DNA of 64,000 nt from Spodoptera frugiperda (Eukaryota; Arthropoda; Insecta; Lepidoptera; Noctuidae). The stretch lies in the NCBI RefSeq assembly GCF_023101765.2, contig NC_064239.1, forward strand, positions 13,784,315 through 13,848,314. The letters run 5' to 3'. This document shows, one piece after another, positions 1-13,200 of the stretch. The notes beneath the pieces are model-generated. The model searched no databases. It saw only the letters and a list, made by a program, of their open reading frames with translations, and was not told the origin of the DNA. The position numbers were made by a program, and so were the translations under genes. Each line of letters starts with the position of its first letter. Positions within the stretch are counted from its first letter, which is position 1.

Positions 1-3000
1 AATTGCGCCAATATGAGCCATTTTGTAGTTGGCATAATGAGCGCGACGTGGCATTATTGTGGCCATAACGTCCAGTATGGTAATGTGGTGGGACCACAAT
101 GCGTACGTGAGCCGCATGCGCCGCCGACCACGTCTTTGTGCTGCTCGCCAAACACCACACCAGAACGTAATCTATTTGGTAATGTCAAACTAACTATACT
201 AAGTAGACATCAAAGATTCAGGAACGGTAAGAAGCACCACACGGGAGATTATAAGGAGATATTTAGCGAAGGAAGGCTACCCAATCATAGGCACAGATAA
301 GTAAGTCATATAGAAAAAGAACATTCAATTCGTGAATATCTATGAAGTTTGGTGTAGCGTTGCTATTGTGAAGAACTCCCTGGGAGACACGAAGCCACAT
401 GTTGTAATTACCAACAACCGTCGCGTCGGTTACTCGACTTCGGTAAGTAAATATCTTTGTAGTTTTCTTAATTTTTAATTACAAATTATGTTCCATTATT
501 TGGTTCTTTTTGGGGATTAAAGGATGTATATTATTTATATTTAGTACCCTAACTAAATTATCATCAGCTCAACATTGCTCACTGTTGCTGCCTGCTCTTT
601 CCTTCAAGCAGTTAGCTGTTATTTAGCTTGTTATACCAATCTTTAGACAACTTTTGGTGAAGACAAACGGGCTCCCACATTAAGGCAGGTATCGCTTTGA
701 GGTTTAGGCCAAGCTTTGGAAAATCGCCAGCGACTTGGCACCGAACAAGCCGGTGACATCTCATTTGTCTTTTACTACACACTACTATACATTAACGAAC
801 GACTCTATATTATTGATCTGTAATGTCTGCTACTTATAGCCCGTGTATATTGTTGTTATCTTAATAAACTCCTGTATACATCTACGTACGTCCACTGTTT
901 TCGTTTGTACAAGTTATTAAAGTAATTATTTAAAGTGCATTAAGATAATTCTCCCGTTTGTTATTACTTGTTTGTTCTGCTCCGTGCTCATATATTATTA
1001 TAGGGTTAGTTGCGTGTCTGTATTGACTCGTAGTACTACTGCACACATGTATAGTAGATATTAGAAAGTGTTTACTTATTAGCATTTGCTGGCAAATGAG
1101 AAAGATGTTGGAACATGTTGCTGTAAAAGGGTACTTGTTTGAGTACAACATCTAAATAATAAAGCTGTAGGTGTGTGTGTGTATGTGCACGTAATGTAGC
1201 AGGTCGCTCGGCAAGACCGCGGTGTTTGCTCACCCACTCAGCGCGAGAGCGGCGTGAGCGTGCGCTGCCCGGCGAGCTAGCGCGCTACACACTACGAACG
1301 AGTTCCAAGTTTAGATGTTCAGTGAAGTTCCCGCAAGTTGTTTCGATAACATCCGCTGATTATTCAAGAGACCAAGCAATGGGTCGTGTGTTACTGCTAT
1401 CGCTGCTTCGCCTGCTAGTGTTGTATTTGTATTGTAGGGGATCCTCTTGGCTATAGTTACGAACGCCTTTGTGGAATATAATAAGTGTGTGCGTCGGTAG
1501 ACTGGTGGGCGCATGTATAATTACGGTATAAAGTTGAACACTCACCTTGGCCGCAGCCCGAGCAAGGCCAAGGTCGTTAAAGCGTGCCGCTCCCCCCCCT
1601 TTGCCTCCTCTTTCCCCCACGCCCCACCACTCCTCGGTTTGCTCCTCGAGCAGTTGCACGCGCACGCGATTTTTTTTGCAGAGTGATGTAATCTGTAATT
1701 CGGCGCGAGCGCAACATGGCCGACCGTCACGCTCATATAAACATTTCTTAAAGCAATGTTTTAAACATTCCGAATTCTGCTATTTATACACAAACCGTAG
1801 TTTATAGATAGCCAGCGCTATCTACACTTATTTACTTAGGATGTAATGTGTAAGTAACCCAGATTCAGCAACTCTGCCCAATGAAAGAATGTTGCCACGT
1901 ATGTTCCGTGGCTCCGTCAGAGCTCGCAGTAGAGAGCTACACCTGAATTAGCGGCAGGCGGATGCCGAGCGTGGTCTGCTTAATGAAACGCGTGACGTGC
2001 GAGCTGCCGGCGGTGGACTGGCTCTCAAAACAACTTGCAACAACACGCCACCAAATAAATCGGCAATGCTGTAGCCTTGCGCACACTGTTTATTTTCAAT
2101 TTAAATAAGCTTCAACTAAGTAATTGAACAGATGTCTATGGGAATTGGACAATAAATTTTGAGATTCATTGATTCCTTCATTCGAAGTGTGAATGAAAAT
2201 AATCCTACCTTCCTATACCTTACTATTCTCGCGAGACTGTATCGGATTTAGAATATGAATAAGAATAATACTGTACCTAACTACGACTGCTAAGCTGTGA
2301 GCAGTTAGTTTAAAAGTATCGAGAGGCTTGTTTGTTCCTAGATAGGCAATATAATGCTCAAGCCATTAGCTGTTCGGTCGTGTGCAGTGGAGTCGGTGCG
2401 AGGCGGCGCGGCGGCGCAGACCGCAAGGCGCGGTGCGACCGCAGGATCGTTCAGTGTGCGTTACACACGCGATTACATTCGAACACCTTCACTCGGAGAC
2501 GAGATCCAGAGACCAGCTTTCTAGGACTCGAAACTTTACGAATTGTAATGTTTAAAGACCAGAAAATGTTTCATAATGAAGTTGAATACAAGAGTATCAC
2601 GGATTATGCCTATAGCAATTAATGGCAACTGTAACACAACAGACTCCCAAATTTCTGTAATTGCTTGCAATACTTGCAGTCTCTTGACACTCCAGTCATA
2701 GAAAGAAATGTCCTGGCAGATTCAGCTAGTTCGGAGAATGAACCAATTCATCAAGAATTGGAACCGAGTTGATCACTTTGCATTAACCTTCCTTCATGAG
2801 AATTAAGGCTGTCTGTCAATCTTGGATAGCGGAAGCCGTATTGCTGGTTGATAGGATTTTTATTTCTGTTTGGTACTTCAGAATTTGTAACTATTTCAAA
2901 AAATACTAATTAGTATATGTGGTAAGTGGCAGCCCTAGTTATTTCCGTGTGAATGGCGGCCGGGCGTACCTTTGCCGTCTTCCTGCACGGCTTGCCAAAC

Positions 3001-4151
3001 TACAGGCTCGCATTAGGAGAGTCACCGGTACTATATTCAGCCGGAGCTAGAAAGTTACCTGCTTGTATTCATTACTTTGAAAGTTAACATTAACACTTAA
3101 ACTTGTCTGTTTCGTTTTAACTCCACCCTTTCGTGGGCCTAATTCTAATAATCCGAATCCAACAGAATGGTTCTCCAGGTTCTCTAAAACATGCCACAGG
3201 TTAACCGACAGTTCACATTTGTTTGCCTTTTTGCAACCAGCCCCAGTGACCATGCAGTTACAGTTAAAGTTGTCTCCCTTACTGAATTATTGAATGCTAC
3301 AAGAGCCCAGACAGATATCAGTCCACTTCACTCAGTTTCAATCAGATCAGAAAGATTTCCACAACCCCAGTGGAACTGCACTCTAGTAATATTGCACATC
3401 AGAAGTTCTATATTACAATATCCAGCACTAAAGGATATACAAGTGATCGGTACTGCTGCAGCAATGGAGCACTGGCAACACTCGCCACATTCGCAATATA
3501 ATTATGATGTTCATTTTATTGGAAGTAAGTACATCTATTTTGAGTGCCAATAAATTATATAAATGTACTTCTAACACGTCTGTAAAATACTAGTAATAGA
3601 TCAACTGCTGGTCGGTCCGAGTGGCCTGCATTATTTTGATTAGTATGGCAAGACATACCGATACGTTTAGGCAATGATTATGACGAATCCAAGTGGATGT
3701 AAATAAATATATGATGGTACGGTTATATATAAATCAAATAGGATTGTTGTGTTGGCTCGCCGCTGCCGGCAGCCGGCTGCCATCGTACTATGTGTAGTAC
3801 GCAAGTAGGTGGGGGCGGCGCATGCGTACGCGGCGCGGTTACGGAGTGCGTGGGCGCACCTTACACAACTACACATACACACACAGGCCACACTGTTACA
3901 GGGTCCCATACCGAGTGTTCAACATGATAAGCACTATGTGTTTTACTTAAAGATGATAGCGTTTTTAGTATGTTTGCGTTTCGCATGGATCTAGTCACAA
4001 ACGTCCCCATGATGTTTCCTAAACTGATCTTTATTGTGTAATTAGTACGTAGATAATACAAATTTTATTTACCTACAGCTGCTTAATATATGGTGTGTTA
4101 TGTTGATTTTGTATGTTATATGTACATGTTATTATAGCTCAAACAACTCAC
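1..4151. other. Left non-coding stretch with weak exon-like and CpG patches
   Basis: No gene can be supported here. The first 450 bases have coding-like composition and include an exon-like piece at 358-442, treated as a finding. Bases 540-900 have an AATAAA-containing, LTR-like look, but no LTR ends could be defined. A GT-rich microsatellite lies at 1170-1185. CpG-rich patches occur at 1200-1280 and 2390-2460; such patches often mark promoters in moths. A 25-codon ORF with a leucine-rich start (1379-1456) follows the first patch, but nothing supports its use. Open frames of 60-120 codons in this stretch have no recognisable domain and are treated as chance. Confidence 0.5.
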
Positions 4152-4202
4152 TGATATCCGTGACGTCGTTCCACTTCATGATGACGTCAGTGCAGAAATC
4201 AC
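4152..4202 (-). CDS. Internal coding exon of an unidentified gene (51 bp)
   Basis: On the minus strand a pyrimidine-rich tract ending in TTTCAG precedes this 51-bp segment, and GTGAGT follows it. Only one frame is open; it reads (GT)-DFCTDVIMKWNDVTDI-(A), so the exon starts and ends in phase 1 and can be spliced without shifting the frame. The 5' exon at 26594-26651 also ends in phase 1, so the two could join across a 22-kb intron with a Gly codon at the junction. I do not recognise the protein family. The real downstream exons would lie below 4152 or outside the window. The splice signals are strong; the link to the 26.6-kb exons is inference. Confidence 0.5.
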
Positions 4203-7200
4203 CTGAAACAATACAAACATCATAAAATCATTGATTGCTTTACCAAAGCTTAATAACAGAACCTCTCGTTTTCAAAATGTCACGTAGGAAATATAATGAT
4301 TATGTCATATTGTAAACTACCGAGTTGGCACTAACTACTCCTGTTTTCATTGTTATTCCGCGAATAGATTGAACATACAACATCTACATCAGTCCTGCCA
4401 AGCCCTTGTCACAGTCGATCAAGCGAATCCCATTCAGCCAAATCACTTCCAAGTTAATCAATTATACTTCTATAAATAATATAATTAGCGACTAGTCGAA
4501 ACTACCGCTACTTCACACTGCACAATTGAATCCACAATTATAAATATGCATTTGTGATGATATTTTTTATCTGTGAGAATGAGAATTTTCACAAAGGCTG
4601 CTCCTTTAATTATAAAGCATAATAGAGGAGAATTTTAAATGAAAAAAATGTGTTGTATTGCATACAATGAGTGCTGGACGCGTTTAGCTAACTGTTGGCA
4701 CTCACGCGACCCGTCGCACTCCGCACTCGCGGCACTCTCGCGGGCCGCGGCCTGCCTAAGTAAACGCATACCGACGCACTTTTATACACATTGTCTTAGC
4801 CTAGCGATAGTCGACCCGCAGTTCTCAACGCCGTACTTAATCACTCTACAACAACATACACTTTCCTCCACACCTCACATTATTATGCAAATCCATGTTT
4901 CTTTCTATTCAGCAACAAGTATTTATTATTGAAACACAGCTAAGTTGTGCGACAAGCATACTATCTGCCGTTATATCATTTCTTCAGATTTGTATTTTGG
5001 TATGACTGATAAGTGGTATCTCGTAGTTAAGATAAACAACGACAACAAACTGTGATCTAATTTTATGCCGACCCACGATAGTACGGCTATATCTACTTAC
5101 ATTCAGATAAGATTTGTATTTAATCTGAAGCCAGTAATAAAACCAGTACAATTATAGTTTTCACTCAAAGAATAGGACGCGAGCCACTGAGGCGATTTCA
5201 GGTCGTGTTGCTGCAACTACCCTTTCGTCAGCAACGTCTCTCGTATACCGAGTACGTATACGTTACTTGGCGTTTTTTATCATTTCTTTATGTTAAAGTA
5301 TTGCCTACGTCATCATAATACTTTACTAAGATTGTTTAATTGTTTATGCAAACCGTAGCGATATCACAGAGAGTTCAGGCCGCGTTGGACCGGTCACCAC
5401 GACTTTACGCCAACTTTGGTTCCTTATCAAACACTTAAATACACAACAAACAACGGTGACGCTATGTACCACATCTAAATTACAAACAAAGTAATCTAAT
5501 CGGTGACAATCTCGTATGTTTTTCAATATTCCGAGATAACGAGTGTGTTGTTCCTCGATGTTCGCTGTCATTGACGTATTGATTAATGGTTTGGTGTTTT
5601 CCACAATTATTATACTTGCTCTTCCACTAATTGTAGAATGGTTCAAGAGGACTGTGTTTATCTGACATTACATCACAGTGTTATCGTGAAAGATCTGCCG
5701 TGTACCTATAATGTTGTTATTGTATCATGCCGTTCCTCAATGGATAATGGGTTTTGTACAACGTTGAATCATTGAAGATTATCTTAACCAATGATTTATA
5801 CAGTACAGCCATTAGATACAACATCAAATATGTTCAAAAGATACCGAATTGTTTGAATCATTTTATGTAGGTTGGTGCATAATTCGTTGTATGTTAGCGA
5901 TAAGTTCGCGAACTGCAAAAAAATTGACGATGGTAAAAAAGTGGATTTTGATTGAAGTTACCTCAGAGAATATAAGAATAAGGAACAAGTTATCTTTACA
6001 ATGGCTTGCAGTGGATCAATACAGGCTAGAAATAATAAATAGCAGCGGTAAACATGTGTCGCGCCGTGGCTGCGCTCGGTCACGGCTCGGCCCGCGACCC
6101 AGTTGCCGCGCGGGCCGGCCGGCCGACGACCTCGCGGTTTCGTACTCCTTTCGCTAATTCCTTGCGAATTAATGAGTTTTAGATGCAGTGCTGTGTACCA
6201 CCACTCGATTAGAGAGCACTGATGACTGACTAGTATGGCAACACGATCATATAGCTGCTTCTTGCGTAGATAGCAATTTCAGATGCTGTGCTAAGAATTT
6301 GTGCTTGTGGACAGTTACTTCGTACGTCTATCGTAAGTTTCGTATTTTACCCAAGGACTATTACGATAAAAATAGAGATATATGACAATCAACACACTTT
6401 CCTACCAACATAGATAACTTCCTAGTATACTAGGTAACTTCCTGGAATATTCAGAAGTAAAGAAAACCTCGCGTATCGATTGAGTATCACGTTGTGAGAG
6501 ATTAATGGCAATTTCCTATGATTAGGTACAATGCGAGTCCGAATGGGACAATAAAGCATTGAAACAAATTGAGTGTCGATGGTGCATCAGCATAATAGAT
6601 AGCAGTTGCTGGCATTTTATATTTAAAGTGGCACTCGAGGCTGCGTCTGACGAGTGGGCCATTTTAAATGGACGTTCACCTTTGGCTCGGGACCGTCTAG
6701 CTCGGCTACAAACGTGTTTTCCTAATCACGAACACCCTGGAGCCGGGCGGCAGCACCACGGGGCATTCGTTGCACTAATATTTTGGCCGTAGTAGCAGCA
6801 CTTACTCGAAAATTAATGAAATCCTCATAGCATGACAATAATTTCTACTGGTATAGTAGAACTTCTATGATTAATATTCAGTAGGTTCTACATACAACCC
6901 TCGTCCTAGGCACGGTCCATTTAATGTGAGAAATCTTCCAGATTTGAGTCTGTTTGTCCCGTGCACCGGTAGGAGAGTGTTTATTGTATTCTGCGATAAT
7001 TAGCGCGACATGGCGCGGTGTCCGTTATAGTGCGCGGCGCGAGGCATCATCGCGTCACTACGGAGCTACTGTTTGCTTCGTTGAAAGATTGAAACTTCTT
7101 CGACGAGTGGGTACAGTGGCTGAGCGATTGCCTGTTGAGCAATGTGTTGTGATTTCGATTCCCGGAAACATTATTTGTGCTGCTCTACAAATGGTTGTTT

Positions 7201-10200
7201 CAGGTCACTACAAATGTAATATTAGAATACAATACTGATCCAGAAGAAGTAAACAATTACATTAGAATGAGTTAGTAGTGACTAGTCACGTACTACGTGC
7301 ATACTGTACAGTGTACACAGGTACATAAATAATTATCCGCACATATATCATGCTTTCCTATGCATATTTACTGCACAATGCAATTTAAAACCAAAATAAA
7401 TAATGTATCGCCGTTATTGCCGCCAACGAAATTTTATCAACTCTTGAATCACGCTTACTACGCTTGCGATTTTTGTGAAGAGGTCAACCAGATATCTAGT
7501 TAACTCTTCAACTCTAGCATTTGAGTAAAACCGAGATATAATGAGTGCAAGGAAAGCAGTGTCACTGTATAATTTGTATGCGTATTCATGCTGGAAGTAA
7601 AATGTTTAAAATTAAACTACGGGAAGAATGTATTATGTCAAAGACAAACAGATATTTTGAGTAAATAGGATATTAGACTATTTAATCATTTTCGTCAGAA
7701 TTTGATGAAGTAGACGGAAGGCTAGAACGCTAGCGAGCTAGTCGGATATTTGTGATCTGGCGAGCTATTCGCAGTTGCGTGGCTGAGCGGGCGCGCGGCG
7801 TGCGTCGCGGTAACCTCCTCGACCCCGTTTCGGTTCAGAGTTGAACGGCCGCGCAGTACCTACTGTTTGCACCTCCCGCCGCCCGCGATCCGCTGTGCAG
7901 CGCTCTGCACCCAGCTCCCTCCCACCACACCATCGAGCCAGCGCCATACACACTATGCGCCCACTCCGTGCTAACACTTGCAGCCATTACGGGCCTGTCA
8001 GAGCCTGCACTTAGCAGCCATCATTCAATGTTGCCACAACAGCAACGGCCTTAGAATCTAGTTATATTTTACTGAACCTACTTCAATATTCGATGACAAT
8101 GCAATAAGAGACATTACCTACTCGTATCCGTCTATCATAATTGTTGTAAACTACGTAGATTTGGCGTGGGTACATTTGTATATAAACTCTGTAACAATAA
8201 TCTTTGTTACAGCGAAAGGTACAACCCTCCCAAAAACTAAACCAAAACATAACAGAAGAAAATTATTGCGAACGATAAAGTTACAATAAACAGCAACAAC
8301 AAGCAAGTTCGGAATATAAATATTATTGATGATGGGGGAAGTACGTAGCTGTATTATCTCAACGAGTCCCCGAGTCAGTTCGCGCTGGCGATTGTTGAAT
8401 CTGCTGATACGCAACAGGTTCGGTCGAGCGCAGGGCAGTGCCAGCAGTGACAACGTCTGAGTACCTAAGTACAATGGAAAACTTTTTTTTTAAGTTTGAT
8501 GGGTCGACGTATAGCTAGCCGCTATCTAGCCTGATGGTAAGTGATGATGCGGCCTACGAAGGAGCACATCTGCCCATAAGCAACATATTCACTCGGGCTT
8601 TAAAGACACCAAGGTTACACTTCTAAGAGGGAAATGGCAATTATCGGATATTATGGAATAAACCATCGAATAAGCCCAGTTACCCATGATTATAAAGAAA
8701 GAAGTAACTCTAGCAGTGTTGCAGAGCAAAATTTAACAACATTGTCGAATTAACTACACAATGTATGACATCACACGAATCCAATGAATTCTATCAAATA
8801 TGGATTACACAAAATAAGGAAGCAGTGACATCAAGCATCTGCAAGCACCCTGCAGTAGTGTTATAGAGTAATATCAAGTGAGCAATAGCTGTGAGCTATT
8901 TAAGGACACTGCCTCGCGACTTACGATCGAATTTTAGTTCGACGGCCTGCCCACAGTGGCCATATTATGCAAGCTTCATTTAAGTAGGTGCACTTGATCG
9001 ATGACGAGTGGAACAGTTCGACTTGGTGATACACGGAAAACGCGTGTACCTTACTATAGCGAAACTGGACAGCTGTTGTCTCTCTTGGAGTTGTTGAGAG
9101 TGAGAAAGATGAATAAGCAATACAAATATGAACGTCGATCGTGTATGGATTTATGGATTAAAGTGTAGGTGTTAGTTGAGGATTTGAAATCTCGAAGAAA
9201 GTCTAAACAGGAGGAAAATAATACAAATTGCGTCAAAATCAATTATCACTTCTAAGAAGAAAATTACGAAAAGTTCTGAGTTGCAGTCTACAGCAATGTC
9301 ATCACCCATACACACCGACTTTAACATTATAAAGTTGCTTGAAAACCTACCATGTACTAGGTACATGAAATATAGGTATTAGGTACTATCGCGCAGTAAT
9401 GGACAAATTAAGATTACCCTGACATTACGCTGATCCGCTGATAGTCAGGTGCATTCATAGTAGACCGGACCCCGGACAATGAACGGCATGTGACTATATG
9501 ATGCCGCTGTGTAATGATAGTGAAACATGGACAGTTGTACACAGCACACAACACACGTCCACTTCATAATTTTATAGATAATGTCCTGTGGCGTGACCTA
9601 CCACAACTATGTGTAGTTTAGGTACCTACGCGTTATGTAACACATGCTATAAAGTTATGTAACTAGACAAGCACAGGACCAACCGTGCGCCTCTCCTCGA
9701 TACCGGCACAAAACAAAAATTAACACTGAATTTATAATATTTCAACAGGAACTTCTAAAGTCTAAACAAGTTTCTAATCAATTGATTAACATGCCAGTTA
9801 CTTATACTGCCAGCTACTAATTGGCAGAAGACACTTGATATACGGCTGTCAGAAAGCCCGCGGATGAAATTGCACGAATAAAGTTAGCAGTAAGCAGAGG
9901 CCGGTCCACGCTGATAAACTGGTTTCAAATTTAATGTTTCCGTCGCGTCACTTAAAAAATAACGATTAAGCAAAACCTCATCGAGACGGCGGAGGCGTAG
10001 GGTTGCTCATTACACGGAGCAGCACGGCGGCGCGCGGCGGCGGCGGCGGGCGGCGCGCACACCTCGCTCCCGCAGAACATCTCGTAAAAAACGATATTAG
10101 TAAAAACAGGCCCCCGAGACCGGGCCGACCAGTGCCGTGACATAACTTATACTAATAACCACTCGCTAAGATATGTTGACGGAAATCACGTTTTACAGTG

Positions 10201-13200
10201 CAGCCGTAGCGACGTTTTTGTCCGAGCAGAACCACATTGGCACCAGGAAATTGAAGTAACAAACTACTATCATTACCAAAGTCCCTTCTCCGTGTAGCGA
10301 AATATCAAAGATAAGCAGTTAGTTGGGCGGCCACTTAATGCGGCAACATATCAACCGAGGGGAGCTCATCAACTTGATGGCAATGTAAAGTTGCGCAACA
10401 CCGCGCGCTATCTCCGTTATATCTCGGTAACTGCACAACATAACTCGCCGCGAGAGGGTCTAACATCTATACATGCTATGATACAAGTATAATCATTTAT
10501 CTACAAAGGAAGAAACTGCCTCGAATACTAATCGGATCCCCAAGCCGGACAGAAAGCATAGAATATCGAAATTTTGAAAGGCAGTAATGGATTTACAATA
10601 TTCTTGTTTGTTAAATTATTTTTATTGCTAGATTCGATTCCTTGTCTTGTAGATTTCAATAATACGCGATGACAAAGGTGTAACTTGTGTATGCAAATTA
10701 TTACTTATCTAAGATAAGATAGATATATGTATATTGTATATAGAAACCCTTTACAATGTACAATCTATAGCAGTCACTCGGCTATTATAAGGTGTGATGC
10801 AATACAAATCATTAAATGCACAACTTCCAGAACATTAACGTGGACTGGCACTGGCTACCAGGTACCATGTAGAGAAGCCATCTTGGTAGATAACTATATA
10901 TCTTTTCTGTTTACTGTCACTAGACGGTGAGGTTACTATAAACATGCATGCTAAAGTAGTTGGTAGCTAATCACTTTTTGTTCGACCCAGGACAATCGCA
11001 ATAATAAACTGATCTGTACACACCCCTAAACAGAAACCTCGACAACTGTTGAACTACACACAACTGACATGAAATACTCAATAAAACAGGTAAATTTTAG
11101 TAAAAGACAATTAAATCCAAAGTAACAATAAGTATGCAAATTGCACTTTGGACCATTTTGGACCATTATAGTAACTAGCAGCCTAGTAAAACCCAGCGAG
11201 GTAATAGTAGGCACCTGTAACCACAAAAAACTGAGTTACGCAAGTCTGAGCTCCATCAAAAGTAAACAAGAGCTCACGAACTGAAATATCTGCTTTGCAG
11301 CATATACAAGTGACAAGTTACTAGTGTGCACTCCTGAGCTCAAGTGTGAAGCGCAGCGAGGATGCTACGGGCCAACCTCCGCTGACATGGAATGCAGACA
11401 GGCACAGGGGCACAGGAAACTAAGAGCGTGATACTGTATTGTTGCGCGGATACGGTGCACTCCACCTGAGAGAATGCTTCAGATAACAAGAGCATAAGTT
11501 CAGTGCCAGTGGCAGTTGCCGATAACATGCGCTCACCAAATACACTGAAACTCTTTTTAAATAAGTACACCGATGTGCATGCTACGTGTTAACCTTGCGT
11601 TTAAGAACTGGCGGAGAAAATAGAAAAAATATGTACAACGTGTCAAATTCTGTCTAGGTCTGTGCCTACCTAGCTTGCACGAGTTATGTTTCACCAACAC
11701 TAGGATAACAGGCGCGAGAAGCCAAACGACCCCCGAGCAATACCAAAGCAGTTCTCCTCGAGCCTGAATGCAAATAAGAAGTAGAAATTTCTCTCACCGT
11801 GTCGGGCGGTCGGTCACCACGCAATATGGTTATCACTCGTATAAGTTTTGATTATGCGTCGATTACGGGCCCAGCTGACCGGCGCGGCCGCGGGGCGCGG
11901 GGCGGGGGCGCCGGTCGTCGCGCAGCGATTGGCCGTCAGCCTCATAATCTTGCGCGAATGGGCTGCCCACTGCGCACGCGACTCTTATTATTCCTTGTAT
12001 TTGCTTCTTGGGATTTAAAATGTCAATTTTATGCGTCGGCAAGTGTCCGAGACACGTAATGTGCCTAGTTTTCCTAGCTTAATGTGACCGGATACCTAGT
12101 AAACTACGAGTTTCCAGTTAGGTGTAGCTTAGCATCAGATATTTCAAATCTAAGCTCAGCTAATACGAGCAAAAGACCTCAGTCCAGCTTGTAAGTTTTG
12201 TACCAGATAAGGCACATTTTATCCTACATATTCCAAATCATACATCATCTTAAGAGCGTTTCCGTGATCCGAATTTACGTAGATACTTTCAAGTCATTAT
12301 TCAACAATTGAAAACATTTTGGGCGTCTCAATGATCAGCAACGGAGGGCAGATATTGTGATCAGCAAGCACACGGCTATGTTGAATCTTTTAAAATACTT
12401 TTTGCAAGTTTTACACACTCCTATTATTTCCCATCTACGATAAATCTTGTAAAATAGACAGGATGTCTACCATAAAGTAGTCACGCTTTCAGAGGTTCAC
12501 ATATCAAAAGATTATCTTTACAGATTCGATTTAAAAAAAAACATAAGCAGCTGATTACAATTACTTAAAAAAGGTCCTCACGTCCAAGGGACCATGGTTT
12601 GCCTCAATGCCAATCAGTGAGCAGTTGCATTGGATTAGTTGTCACACTCCGCGCACATCGACTGCCCCAATGTCAAACACGATAATGCCTTACTTATATT
12701 CCAAACGCATTGCCACGAATTTTGGTAGCTACTGTGTACTGAGATACTTTAATGTCAGCACAATTGAAGATTCAATCACTGGTTTACGTGTAATATTATT
12801 GTATTCTCATTGTATTCTATTCTACTGCACGCGGGATTACTGGCATTACGGCTGAGAATGAGACCGGAGCAAGGACCTCTAAATAGTTTGCATTCATGTG
12901 ACTAAAGCGACCACCAATTTCTTGGTTTTAATAATATCTTGTGTTGAACGGCGAACGAGCCGGTCCGACCGAGCATCCGGTCCTGTGCTCCGCGATATCC
13001 TAAACAACTAAACAAGACTTTATAAATATTTTGTAATACATTTACGAGCTACAATGGAGCAAAACATCAGCGCGCGGTTGGGTCACCGCATTGTTTGTTA
13101 GAATTAGTTATCGCGCTATTGTCACGACCTCGAACCCAGGAATCATCGGCACGCTAATGATACAAGCCGCGGCCTGATTACACATGCATGTAATCTTCCA

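Noticed and set aside
1547..1807. Basic Pro/Arg-rich ORFs on both strands in a C-rich patch
   Set aside because: Composition-driven open frames with no protein features.
2975..3012. Minus-strand exon candidate reading VVWQAVQEDGK before GTACGC
   Set aside because: The acceptor is weak and the phase does not fit the 4.2-kb exon in this frame.
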